From: Syntrophales bacterium
GTDB lineage: Bacteria; Desulfobacterota; Syntrophia; Syntrophales; UBA5619
Direction: 5' to 3'
Length of the DNA stretch: 5,670 bases
Assembly: GCA_023229765.1 (NCBI GenBank)
Contig: JALNYO010000070.1
Coordinates: forward strand, 1 to 5,670
The translations under genes and the position numbers were made by a program. Below the pieces are notes generated by a model. That model worked only from the letters and a program-made list of their open reading frames with translations, was not told where the DNA came from and made no database searches. Numbering within the stretch: the stretch's first letter is position 1; each line of letters opens with the position of its first letter. This document shows, piece by piece, positions 1 to 4,639 of the stretch.

Positions 1-281
1 AAGACATTCGGGGAAAATTTGAGTTGGTATTGGAAGGCCATGATGCCCTTCATAAGGAAATCAGGGATACCAGAGAAGAACTATGTGAAAAGATTAATTT
101 AGTTGACTTCAAGGTAGGGGCGCTGAACAAGAAAATTGACGACGTGCATGACAAACTCGACAAGAAAATTGACGACGTCCGGGATGAACTAGGCCGAAAA
201 ATCGACACTGTTGCCGCCGACCTTACCGCCCACCGCCGGGACACGGAGGCCCATTCCCCGGTGTACCGGGTAAAGGAATAA
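1..281 (+). CDS. Small hendecad coiled-coil protein, copy A (5' end outside window)
   Basis: This frame is open from the window edge to the TAA at 279-281. Comparison with copies B (1449) and C (4640) shows that base 3 starts codon 12 (Asp), so about 11 codons including the ATG lie to the left. The TTG at 24 is internal and is not the start. The visible 92 residues are charged and predicted helical. From 129 they contain three 11-residue units of the form xKIDxVxxxLx: KKIDDVHDKLD, KKIDDVRDELG and RKIDTVAADLT. Hydrophobic residues are spaced 3-4-4, a hendecad coiled coil. The tail HRRDTEAHSPVYRVKE is identical in all copies. No signal peptide, membrane segment or catalytic motif is visible. 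The function is unknown; the composition suggests a soluble, oligomeric cytoplasmic protein. I am confident it is a real gene because the only substitutions relative to the other copies are synonymous. Confidence 0.75.
   Translation, partial: DIRGKFELVLEGHDALHKEIRDTREELCEKINLVDFKVGALNKKIDDVHDKLDKKIDDVRDELGRKIDTVAADLTAHRRDTEAHSPVYRVKE
129..227 (+). repeat. 33-bp in-frame tandem repeat, 3 units (copy A)
   Basis: Units are 129-161, 162-194 and 195-227, each encoding one 11-residue coiled-coil turn. The first unit (HDKLD type) is absent from copy B and present twice in copy C. The last two are shared by all copies. Unit loss or gain keeps the reading frame. Confidence 0.9.
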
Positions 282-300
282 TTGCGGTCACACCCCCCGC

Positions 301-329
301 AAAAACGCTAAATTTAAAGACCTGACCCC
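301..329 (+). repeat. Boundary repeat R1 (AAAACGCT...GACCTGACCCC)
   Basis: First complete copy of the direct repeat that separates most genes here. It lies 19 bases after the stop of coiled-coil copy A and 32 bases before hicB. It is followed by two tandem 10-mers CCCCTCCCAA at 326-335 and 336-345, the first overlapping the repeat end. The wording resembles REP-like repeats associated with IS200/Y1-type (RAYT) transposases in proteobacteria. That link is from memory; no transposase is present in the window. Confidence 0.85.
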
Positions 330-361
330 TCCCAACCCCTCCCAAAAAAAAGGAGACAAAC

Positions 362-616
362 ATGTTAAGCAAAGATATCAACGTAGAAGCTTTTTGGGAT
401 GAAGAAGCCCGGGTCTGGGTGGCCTCCAGCAATGATGTTCCCGGGCTGATCACGGAGTCCGACACCATGGAGCATCTCATGCAAAAGCTGAAGATCCTGA
501 TTCCCGAATTGCTCCAGGCAAACGGTTTAATCAGCGGGTCGGATGCGACCGACATCCCCATTCATCTCCTCGGCAAATGGCAGGAAGTAATCAAATCTCA
601 GGCGCAAAATGGCTGA
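362..616 (+). CDS. hicB: HicB-like antitoxin (DUF1902 type)
   Basis: This 84-residue protein is a short HicB-family antitoxin, expected to bind and neutralise the HicA RNase encoded immediately downstream. The pattern near residues 10-50 is diagnostic: a WDEEARVWVASS strand pair, then DVPGLITESDT, then a helix with KLKILIPELLQAN, as in DUF1902/HicB proteins with a partial RNase H-like fold. No separate C-terminal helix-turn-helix or ribbon-helix-helix domain is obvious, so autoregulation by this protein alone is uncertain. The start is supported by AGGAG at 351-355, six bases before the ATG. The gene overlaps hicA by 8 bases, indicating translational coupling, and the antitoxin-first order is a common HicBA arrangement. 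No convincing promoter lies in the 80 bases upstream, which are filled by the boundary repeat and a C-rich tandem. Confidence 0.88.
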   Translation: MLSKDINVEAFWDEEARVWVASSNDVPGLITESDTMEHLMQKLKILIPELLQANGLISGSDATDIPIHLLGKWQEVIKSQAQNG

Positions 617-806
617 CTACGCCCCGACCGTAAGAAAAATACTTTCCGAAAATGATTGCTATCTGGAACGTCAAGGCAAAGGCGACCACGAAATCTGGTA
701 CAGCCCGCTTACGAAGCTCCGTTTCCCTGTGGATGGAAAAATCAGGTCGCGCCACACCGCAAACGGCGTTCTCAAACAGGCCGGGTTACCGAAACAGTTT
801 TTATGA
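609..806 (+). CDS. hicA: HicA-like mRNA interferase toxin
   Basis: A 65-residue HicA (YcfA) family toxin, expected to be a small double-stranded-RNA-binding-fold RNase that cleaves mRNA during stress until held by HicB. The hallmark RQGKGDHEIW lies at residues 21-30, with the probable catalytic histidine at residue 27. The C-terminal HTANGVLKQAGLPKQFL matches the family's TAN...LKQAGL ending. Length is normal for the family (about 60 residues), so it appears intact. The ATG lies inside the last codons of hicB, an 8-base overlap with no room for an independent promoter, so both genes should be co-transcribed. The stop is nine bases before a degenerate copy of the boundary repeat. A second, longer frame overlapping at 652-888 is a shadow and is not called. 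Confidence 0.9.
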   Translation: MADYAPTVRKILSENDCYLERQGKGDHEIWYSPLTKLRFPVDGKIRSRHTANGVLKQAGLPKQFL

Positions 807-815
807 TCCCCCGGC

Positions 816-844
816 AAAAACGCTAAATTTAATGGGTGACCCCC
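816..844 (+). repeat. Boundary repeat R2, hybrid form
   Basis: Bases 816-831 match the first 16 of the boundary repeat, but the second half is replaced by an ATGGGTGACCCCCAT-type inverted repeat (AATGGG...CCCATT at 831-836 and 842-847). It therefore looks like a junction between two repeat families rather than simple decay. The following bases enter the duplicated regulator promoter block. Confidence 0.65.
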
Positions 845-969
845 ATTTATCCAAAATATCTCTTGACTTCCGAGACCGCTTCGCATAGGTTCGCCGCGGT
901 CTTCACTAAATGAACGCACCCAGACACGACAGGATCACAGATGCCCGCTTCACTTGCTGCCCGACTTGA
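842..969 (+). repeat. 128-bp duplication of the regulator promoter and start (copy 1)
   Basis: This block matches 4004-4131 at every position except 924 (A here, T at 4086). It contains the putative promoter (TTGACT 863-868, TAGGTT 886-891), the inverted repeat AGACCGC/GCGGTCT (873-879 and 896-902), the Shine-Dalgarno AGGA and the first nine codons of the MarR-type regulator. The match stops where a MITE begins. The last two bases could belong to either sequence. Confidence 0.92.
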
Positions 970-1000
970 GAGCTTTGAATTTCTCCCGAAATGTTGTTAA
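941..1000 (+). pseudogene. 5' remnant of the EPS-associated MarR-type regulator
   Basis: The ATG at 941 and the following codons encode MPASLAARL, identical to the start of the intact regulator at 4103. At 968 the gene runs into the MITE and the frame closes at TAA 998-1000 after 19 codons. All of the DNA-binding domain is lost. Promoter and ribosome binding site are still in place, so the remnant may be transcribed and could drive rightward transcription through the MITE. The missing 3' part does not appear on the far side of the element, so this is not a simple insertion. Confidence 0.85.
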
Positions 1001-1098
1001 TTGTCATTCCCGTGAAAACGGGAATCTGGTCTTTTCGGGAACTTATAGATTCCCGCCTGCGCGGGAATGACAAAGAAGGGGCGTTTTTCAAAGGTCTC
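968..1098. mobile_element. 131-bp MITE-like element, copy 1
   Basis: The element is bounded by 12-bp terminal inverted repeats, GAGAGCTTTGAA (968-979) and TTCAAAGGTCTC (1087-1098), with one mismatch. Inside is a core with arms TGTCATTCCCG and CGGGAATGACA (1002-1072). The core holds two sequences of the form ATTCCC-N8-GGGAAT, at 1006-1025 and 1049-1068. That form is the dRS3 consensus known from Neisseria, and similar GTCATTCCCG repeats are widespread. There is no coding capacity. The copy at 1793 is also 131 bp and near-identical over its first 100 or so bases, while the right 23 or so bases differ. No target duplication is visible: the left flank is the regulator remnant and the right flank is an unrelated frame. 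Confidence 0.8.
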
Positions 1099-1166
1099 GC
1101 CGGGGCGATCATAAGATCGGGAAGAACGTCCTCATCGAGATTGCCCGCAAGAAGCAGGAGCGCGGA

Positions 1167-1406
1167 ATGCTCACGGCCTGGGACACCTACAAGGACAAGC
1201 GCGACAAGGCGCCCGCCGGCAGGCAGAAGAGGGACCCGAACAACCAAGCCCAGGCCCTCGACGCCCTCGTGAAAGCCGCCGCTAAAATCAGTGAAATAGA
1301 CAACTCCGCTTGGACGGATGACGAGAAGGAGGCCTACCGCGCCGCGCTCGTCAACCTTCAAACCGCGATCGAAAGCTTCCTCAACCCGGCTTCCGCCCTG
1401 GCATGA
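1167..1406 (+). CDS. Unrecognised small protein, possibly C-terminal fragment
   Basis: I do not recognise this 79-residue frame. It starts LTAWDTYKDKRDKAPAGRQKRDP and continues as an Ala- and Lys-rich, probably helical protein ending SFLNPASALA. A Shine-Dalgarno-like AGGAG (1156-1160) lies six bases before the ATG, so expression from here is possible. However, the frame is open upstream through KNVLIEIARKKQERG to the MITE end at 1098 and into the element, where it stops at TGA 1068-1070. The upstream residues look as protein-like as the downstream ones. I therefore infer that this is the tail of a larger gene whose 5' end was lost at the MITE junction. Its own stop codon (TGA 1404-1406) lies at the start of a partial boundary repeat, so the 3' end may also be non-native. 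GC-rich codon use resembles the dehydrogenase gene. No signal peptide or membrane segment is seen. Confidence 0.45.
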   Translation: MLTAWDTYKDKRDKAPAGRQKRDPNNQAQALDALVKAAAKISEIDNSAWTDDEKEAYRAALVNLQTAIESFLNPASALA

Positions 1407-1416
1407 CCTGACCCCC
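1405..1416 (+). repeat. Boundary repeat R3, 3' part only
   Basis: Only GACCTGACCCCC remains of the boundary repeat. It overlaps the stop codon of the preceding frame. The next 32 bases are C-rich and lead into the conserved AACCTGCGAGGTGAAGC leader of coiled-coil copy B. Confidence 0.6.
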
Positions 1417-1448
1417 AAACTTGCCCCCCAAAACCTGCGAGGTGAAGC

Positions 1449-1727
1449 ATGGAAAAAGACCATCTGGAGATTCTGCTGGAAGACATTCGGGGAAAATTTG
1501 AGTTGGTATTGGAAGGCCATGATGCCCTTCATAAGGAAATCAGGGATACCAGAGAAGAACTATGTGAAAAGATTAATTTAGTTGACTTCAAGGTAGGGGC
1601 GCTGAATAAGAAAATTGACGACGTCCGGGATGAACTTGGCCGAAAAATCGACACTGTTGCCGCCGACCTTACCGCCCACCGCCGGGACACGGAGGCCCAT
1701 TCCCCGGTGTACCGGGTAAAGGAATAA
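1449..1727 (+). CDS. Small hendecad coiled-coil protein, copy B (92 residues)
   Basis: This is the shortest complete copy. The start MEKDHLEILLEDIRG is set by a strong GAGGTG (1439-1444) four bases before the ATG; the same leader precedes copy C. Residues 1-53 are charged and predicted helical. Two hendecads follow at 54-75 (KKIDDVRDELG, RKIDTVAADLT), then the tail LTAHRRDTEAHSPVYRVKE. It lacks the KKIDDVHDKLD unit present once in copy A and twice in copy C. It is otherwise identical in protein sequence. An inverted repeat CCCGGT/ACCGGG sits in the last codons of every copy. The gene stands between the partial repeat R3 and the complete repeat R4. Function is unknown. A shorter coiled coil could change oligomer length or partner choice, which is inference only. 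Confidence 0.82.
   Translation: MEKDHLEILLEDIRGKFELVLEGHDALHKEIRDTREELCEKINLVDFKVGALNKKIDDVRDELGRKIDTVAADLTAHRRDTEAHSPVYRVKE
1608..1673 (+). repeat. 33-bp in-frame tandem repeat, 2 units (copy B)
   Basis: Units 1608-1640 and 1641-1673 correspond to the last two units of copies A and C. This is the minimal form of the tandem tract. Confidence 0.85.
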
Positions 1728-1745
1728 TTGCGGTACCCACCCGCG

Positions 1746-1774
1746 AAAACGCTAATTTTAAAGACCTGACCCCC
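1746..1774 (+). repeat. Boundary repeat R4
   Basis: Complete copy downstream of coiled-coil copy B. It carries the variant GCTAATTTTAAAG, shared only with R6 (4593-4620) upstream of copy C. The other complete copies read GCTAAATTTAAAG. The shared variant suggests R4 and R6 have a common recent source. Confidence 0.85.
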
Positions 1775-1781
1775 GAATTTG

Positions 1782-1935
1782 CTCAGCACTCAGAGAGCTT
1801 TGAATTTCTCCCGAAATGTTGTTAATTGTCATTCCCGTGAAAACGGGAATCTGGTCTTTTCGGGAACTTATAGATTCCCGCCTGCGCGGGAATGACAAAA
1901 GGGTATAGATTTTCAAAGCTCTCACTCAGCACTTG
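1782..1935 (+). repeat. CTCAGCA heptamer repeat split by the MITE
   Basis: CTCAGCACTCA at 1782-1792 and ACTCAGCACTT at 1924-1934 are two halves of a short heptamer tract. Removing the MITE and one copy of the duplicated ACTCA restores CTCAGCACTCAGCACTT in perfect 7-bp phase. The same heptamer family is inside the dehydrogenase gene at two places. Confidence 0.8.
1793..1923. mobile_element. 131-bp MITE-like element, copy 2, with 5-bp target duplication
   Basis: Perfect 12-bp terminal inverted repeats GAGAGCTTTGAA (1793-1804) and TTCAAAGCTCTC (1912-1923) enclose the same dRS3-like core as copy 1, with ATTCCC-N8-GGGAAT at 1831-1850 and 1874-1893. ACTCA occurs directly on both sides (1788-1792 and 1924-1928), as expected of a target-site duplication. 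The element has no gene and would need a transposase supplied elsewhere. The end sequences vaguely recall IS5-type termini, but I cannot confirm the family. Confidence 0.85.
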
Positions 1936-1958
1936 ATTTTTCCAGATGGCAAAACTTT

Positions 1959-1987
1959 TTGAGTGTCGCTAATTTCTCAATTATTTC
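1959..1987 (+). promoter_or_regulatory. Possible promoter for the dehydrogenase
   Basis: TTGAGT (1959-1964) and TATTTC (1982-1987) are 17 bases apart in an AT-rich stretch unlike its surroundings. The match is only moderate (4 of 6 and 3 of 6 to the sigma-70 consensus). The predicted start near 1994 would place the palindrome at 2000-2019 just inside the transcript. Confidence 0.3.
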
Positions 1988-1999
1988 AATAGCATTACC

Positions 2000-2019
2000 T
2001 ATGCCGGAGCTCCGGCATA
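2000..2019. promoter_or_regulatory. Perfect 20-bp palindrome in the dehydrogenase leader
   Basis: TATGCCGGAGCTCCGGCATA reads the same on both strands and lies 31 bases before the dehydrogenase ATG. It could be a dimeric-regulator operator, an mRNA hairpin close to the 5' end, or another dispersed repeat. It is followed by C and A runs and no T run, so it does not look like a terminator on the + strand. Confidence 0.5.
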
Positions 2020-2050
2020 CCCCCCAAAAAAATAGCACACGGAGCCGTCC

Positions 2051-3958
2051 ATGACCTCAAGCTCAGCACTTGGTTTTACTCAGTCCTCAGCACTCAACAC
2101 TCAGCACTCGGTCCTCAGCACTCAGTACTCTGTCTCTCCGACCGGCGAACAATTTCCCCTGCCCACTCCGCAGGAGGAACCTGCTGAAATCCAGCGCCTC
2201 CAAGCCCTCGTCGCCGACCACCGCGCCCAGGGCCATGAAATCGTCGTAGTCCTCGGCGTCGGCTTCGTAGGCGCCGTCATGGCCGGTATCGTCGCCGACT
2301 CCGTTCAAAAAACATCTGTCATTTCCGAACAAAAAACACCTGTCATTCCCGAAGTCTTTAATCGGGAATCTAATTGTAATGTCATTCCCGAACAAAAAAC
2401 ACCTGTCATTCCCGAAGTCTTTAATCGGGAATCTAATTCCCTTATCATCCCCCCCGGCCAACCCAACAAATTCGTCATCGGCGTCCAGCGCCCATCCCCG
2501 CGTTCCTACTGGAAAATCCCACTTCTCAATCGTGGCATCGCCCCCGTAGAAGCTGAAGACCCCGAGGTCGCCCAGATGATCGCCCGCTGTGTCCTCACGA
2601 AGAAAACCCTCACCGCCACCTACACCTACGAGGCCCTCTCCCTCGCCGACGTAATCGTCGTGGACGTCCAGTGCGACTACTTCAAGGAGACCCTCGGCAA
2701 TTGCCGCCAGGGCCACGCCGAGATCGCCGCGCTGGAGGAGAGCCTCAAAGTCCTGGGCGAGAAGATCCAGCCCCACTGCCTCGTCCTTATCGAGACAACG
2801 GTGCCCCCCGGCACCACCGAATACGTAGCCTACCCGATCCTAAAAAAAGCCTTCGAGCGCCGCTTCTCAAGCCCCACTCCCTTAGCACTTGGTCCTGATT
2901 CACTCAGCACTCAGTCCTCAGCACTCAGCACTAATGTTTTATGCCCCGACCCCTTACTCGCCCATTCCTACGAGCGCGTCATGCCCGGCCGGGAGTACGT
3001 TGCCTCCATCCGCGACTTCTGGCGGGTCTGCAGCGGGATCAACGAACCCGCGAAGGAAAGGGTCGTGAAGTTCCTCTCCGAGATCCTGAACGTCGAGAAG
3101 TTCCCGCTGACCGTCCTCGACCGCCCGATCGAAAGCGAGACGAGCAAGATCGTCGAGAACTCCTACCGCGCGACGACGCTTGCCTTCTTGAACGAATGGA
3201 GCCTTTTTGCCGAGCGCAACGGCGTGGACCTGATCAAGGTGATCGAGGCGATCAAGGTGCGCCCCACGCATTCCAACATGATCTTCCCCGGCCCCGGAAT
3301 CGGCGGCTACTGCCTCCCCAAGGACGGCGGCCTCGGCGTCTGGTCCTACCAGACCCTGATGGGCTTCGAAGACGACATCTTCAAAATCACGCCTTTGGCG
3401 ATCGACATCAACGACACCCGTTCCCTCCACGTGGCGGAGCTGGTCCGCGACGCGTTGCGGAACATGGGGAAGGTTGTCGCCGCCTCGAAAATCGCCATCC
3501 TCGGCGCCTCCTACCGCGAGGACGTGGGCGACACCCGCTACAGCGGCTCGGAGATCGTCGTCCGCAAGCTCACGGAGATGGGCGCGGACATCGTCATCCA
3601 CGACCCCTACGTGAAGCACTGGTGGGAGCTGGAGAAGCAGGAGTCCTACCCCGCCCCGGGCCATTCCTGGTCGCGGTTCTTCCGGAATCAGGAGAAGCTC
3701 AAGGACAGCCGGGTGGAAAATGATCTCCCCGCCACCCTCAAGGGCGTCGATGCCGTCGTCCTCGCCGTCCGCCACGAGGCCTACCGCGCTCTCGACCCCG
3801 CCTGGGTAATTGGGATGACCGGCCGCCCCGTCGCCGTCATCGACTGCTTCGGCATCCTCGACGACGCCGCCATCCGCCGCTATTTCGAGCTCGGCTGCGA
3901 GGTCAAGGGCCTCGGCCGGGGCCATGTCAAGCGCATCAAGGATGCGGTAAAACGCTAA
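2051..3958 (+). CDS. Nucleotide-sugar dehydrogenase with repeat DNA in its reading frame
   Basis: A 635-residue UDP-glucose/GDP-mannose dehydrogenase family enzyme. It should oxidise the C6 hydroxyl of a UDP-sugar to a carboxylate with two NAD+, in the cytoplasm, feeding exopolysaccharide synthesis. The NAD-binding GVGFVG is at residues 69-74, ETTVPPGTTE at 248-257, the SK..EN motif at 365-370 (probable catalytic Lys366 and Asn370), the thiolate Cys421 in GPGIGGYCLPKD, and GASYREDVGDTR at 485-496 in the UDP-binding domain. GGAG at 2041-2044, six bases upstream, supports the start. The usual length is about 420-450. Extra length comes partly from a Ser/Thr/Gln-rich N terminus (2-28), an insert at about 86-134 after the first Rossmann helix, and one at about 274-299; all three are translated repeat DNA. 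All recognised motifs are intact, so activity is plausible. The exact substrate is not determinable. The last two codons and stop lie inside repeat R5. Confidence 0.9.
   Translation: MTSSSALGFTQSSALNTQHSVLSTQYSVSPTGEQFPLPTPQEEPAEIQRLQALVADHRAQGHEIVVVLGVGFVGAVMAGIVADSVQKTSVISEQKTPVIPEVFNRESNCNVIPEQKTPVIPEVFNRESNSLIIPPGQPNKFVIGVQRPSPRSYWKIPLLNRGIAPVEAEDPEVAQMIARCVLTKKTLTATYTYEALSLADVIVVDVQCDYFKETLGNCRQGHAEIAALEESLKVLGEKIQPHCLVLIETTVPPGTTEYVAYPILKKAFERRFSSPTPLALGPDSLSTQSSALSTNVLCPDPLLAHSYERVMPGREYVASIRDFWRVCSGINEPAKERVVKFLSEILNVEKFPLTVLDRPIESETSKIVENSYRATTLAFLNEWSLFAERNGVDLIKVIEAIKVRPTHSNMIFPGPGIGGYCLPKDGGLGVWSYQTLMGFEDDIFKITPLAIDINDTRSLHVAELVRDALRNMGKVVAASKIAILGASYREDVGDTRYSGSEIVVRKLTEMGADIVIHDPYVKHWWELEKQESYPAPGHSWSRFFRNQEKLKDSRVENDLPATLKGVDAVVLAVRHEAYRALDPAWVIGMTGRPVAVIDCFGILDDAAIRRYFELGCEVKGLGRGHVKRIKDAVKR
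2062..2134 (+). repeat. CTCAGCA-type heptamer repeat in the 5' coding region
   Basis: Eight consecutive 7-bp units run from 2079 to 2134 (CTCAGTC, CTCAGCA, CTCAACA, CTCAGCA, CTCGGTC, CTCAGCA, CTCAGTA, CTCTGTC), with one more unit at 2062-2068. They encode the low-complexity stretch SSALNTQHSVLSTQYSV. The 7-bp period gives a 7-residue period every 21 bases. Confidence 0.92.
2306..2443 (+). repeat. In-frame tandem 63-bp repeat with hairpins inside the dehydrogenase
   Basis: Two 63-bp units, 2318-2380 and 2381-2443, each encode a version of VIPEQKTPVIPEVFNRESN. Each unit carries an inverted repeat ATTCCCGA...TCGGGAAT (2345-2352 with 2362-2369, and 2408-2415 with 2425-2432), related to the ATTCCC/GGGAAT motif of the MITE core. 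A nested 24-bp unit starting CAAAAAACA occurs at 2306, 2330 and 2393. All periods are multiples of three, so the frame is kept. Confidence 0.92.
2880..2932 (+). repeat. Second heptamer tract inside the dehydrogenase
   Basis: Four exact-phase units (CTCAGCA 2903, CTCAGTC 2910, CTCAGCA 2917, CTCAGCA 2924) follow a degenerate lead-in from 2880. It encodes LALGPDSLSTQSSALST between the AFERRF helix and the LLAHSYERVMPG segment, a position likely to be a surface loop. Confidence 0.9.
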
Positions 3959-3976
3959 ATTTAAAGACCTGACCCC
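3949..3976 (+). repeat. Boundary repeat R5, overlapping the dehydrogenase stop
   Basis: The repeat starts AAAACGCTAA, and those bases encode the final Lys, Arg and TAA of the dehydrogenase. The bases 3977-4003 after it show nothing recognisable; the duplicated promoter block begins at 4004. Confidence 0.9.
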
Positions 3977-4003
3977 GAATACAATGCTCCGATTTCCTCC
4001 CGG

Positions 4004-4131
4004 CCCATTTATCCAAAATATCTCTTGACTTCCGAGACCGCTTCGCATAGGTTCGCCGCGGTCTTCACTAAATGAACGCACCCAGTCACGACAGGATCAC
4101 AGATGCCCGCTTCACTTGCTGCCCGACTTGA
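4004..4131 (+). repeat. 128-bp duplication of the regulator promoter and start (copy 2)
   Basis: Partner of 842-969, offset 3162 bases in direct orientation with one mismatch. Direct repeats of this length could recombine and remove the dehydrogenase with coiled-coil copy B. Confidence 0.92.
4025..4064 (+). promoter_or_regulatory. Putative promoter and operator of the EPS regulator
   Basis: TTGACT (4025-4030) and TAGGTT (4048-4053) are separated by exactly 17 bases. The -35 match is good (5 of 6) and the -10 weak (3 of 6). A 7-bp inverted repeat AGACCGC (4035-4041) and GCGGTCT (4058-4064) straddles the -10, a placement typical of repressor binding. Autoregulation by the MarR-type product is plausible but is inference. 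The whole block is duplicated at 863-902. Confidence 0.5.
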
Positions 4132-4471
4132 AAAGGAAGAGACGCTCCACATCATCCGCGAGATCGACCGCTCTCCGGAGATGAGCCAGCGGGAGCTCTC
4201 CATCCGGCTGGGGATCAGCGTCGGCAAGATCAACTTCCTCATGAATGCCCTGATCGACAAGGGTTTTATCAAGGTCGAGAATTTCCGGAAATCAAACAAT
4301 AAAATTGCATATCTATACAACCTGACCCCCTGCGGGATCGAGGAAAAGGCCCGGATGACCTACCTTTTTCTGAAGCGCAAGACCGCAGAGTACGAACAGT
4401 TGGCGCAGGAGATCCGGCAGTTGCAGGCAGAGGTGCAGCTAAACGGCGCCTCTGCCGCAATTAGGGACTGA
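4103..4471 (+). CDS. MarR-type EPS-associated transcriptional regulator
   Basis: A 122-residue winged-helix protein matching the EPS-associated MarR-like regulators found in exopolysaccharide clusters. The helix-turn-helix is at about residues 28-55 (MSQRELSIRLGISVGKINFL), the wing at about 58-75 (FRKSNNKIAYLYNLTP), and a charged helix at about 86-112 (KRKTAEYEQLAQEIRQLQAE) probably forms a dimerising coiled coil. It should bind DNA as a dimer and control exopolysaccharide genes, consistent with the dehydrogenase gene ending 144 bases upstream. AGGA at 4093-4096 lies six bases before the ATG. The last residues AAIRD and the stop lie inside the left arm of a hairpin repeat, so the native C terminus may have been altered slightly. 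A 5' copy of the gene is at 941. Whether it represses or activates cannot be told. Confidence 0.88.
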   Translation: MPASLAARLEKEETLHIIREIDRSPEMSQRELSIRLGISVGKINFLMNALIDKGFIKVENFRKSNNKIAYLYNLTPCGIEEKARMTYLFLKRKTAEYEQLAQEIRQLQAEVQLNGASAAIRD

Positions 4472-4519
4472 GCCCTTTTTCCCGGCTTTTCGGGAAATGG
4501 GGCTCTGTCCCTAATTGCG
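4456..4519. repeat. 64-bp REP-like hairpin overlapping the regulator stop
   Basis: Arms 4456-4475 and 4500-4519 (CGCAATTAGGGACTGAGCCC and its partner) pair over 20 bases with one mismatch. Inside, TTTCCCG (4478-4484) and CGGGAAA (4491-4497) form a second stem with a 6-base loop. The regulator stop TGA (4469-4471) lies in the left arm. The arm wording (TTAGGGACTGAGCCC) recurs at 5557-5570 on the other strand. It may act as a 3' mRNA stabiliser or terminator, although there is no T run after it. Confidence 0.88.
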
Positions 4520-4592
4520 AATAACGTAGCTTAATCTTCATAATCGGCAATTACTCAAAGCCCCTGGTGTAATCCAGAGGGCGGAGCTGTAT

Positions 4593-4620
4593 AAACGCTA
4601 ATTTTAAAGACCTGACCCCC
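4593..4620 (+). repeat. Boundary repeat R6
   Basis: Complete copy directly before the leader of coiled-coil copy C, with the GCTAATTTTAAAG variant also seen in R4. The 73 bases between the 64-bp hairpin and this repeat show nothing recognisable. Confidence 0.88.
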
Positions 4621-4639
4621 GAAACCTGCGAGGTGAAGC

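Noticed and set aside
257..270. CCCGGT-GT-ACCGGG hairpin at the 3' end of the coiled-coil gene
   Set aside because: The loop is only two bases and the sequence encodes conserved residues in all three copies, so no separate regulatory role can be supported.
24..281. TTG at 24 as the start of copy A
   Set aside because: Copies B and C show that this codon is internal (Leu in FELVLEG) and that the true ATG lies before the window.
906..1532. Minus-strand open frame of 208 codons
   Set aside because: It runs through a MITE, a gene remnant, two gene frames on the other strand and a repeat, all better explained otherwise. The product has no coherent pattern.
2954..4081. Long open frame on the minus strand opposite the dehydrogenase
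   Set aside because: It mirrors the GC-rich codon pattern of a gene with clear family motifs, and its translation is Gly/Asp/Val/Ala-rich with no recognisable domain. The frames at 2087-2776 (minus) and 2941-3723 (plus) are shadows for the same reason.
4456..4519. Rho-independent terminator after the regulator
   Set aside because: The stem is strong, but no T run follows the right arm and the same arm sequence recurs elsewhere, so a dispersed repeat is the better description.
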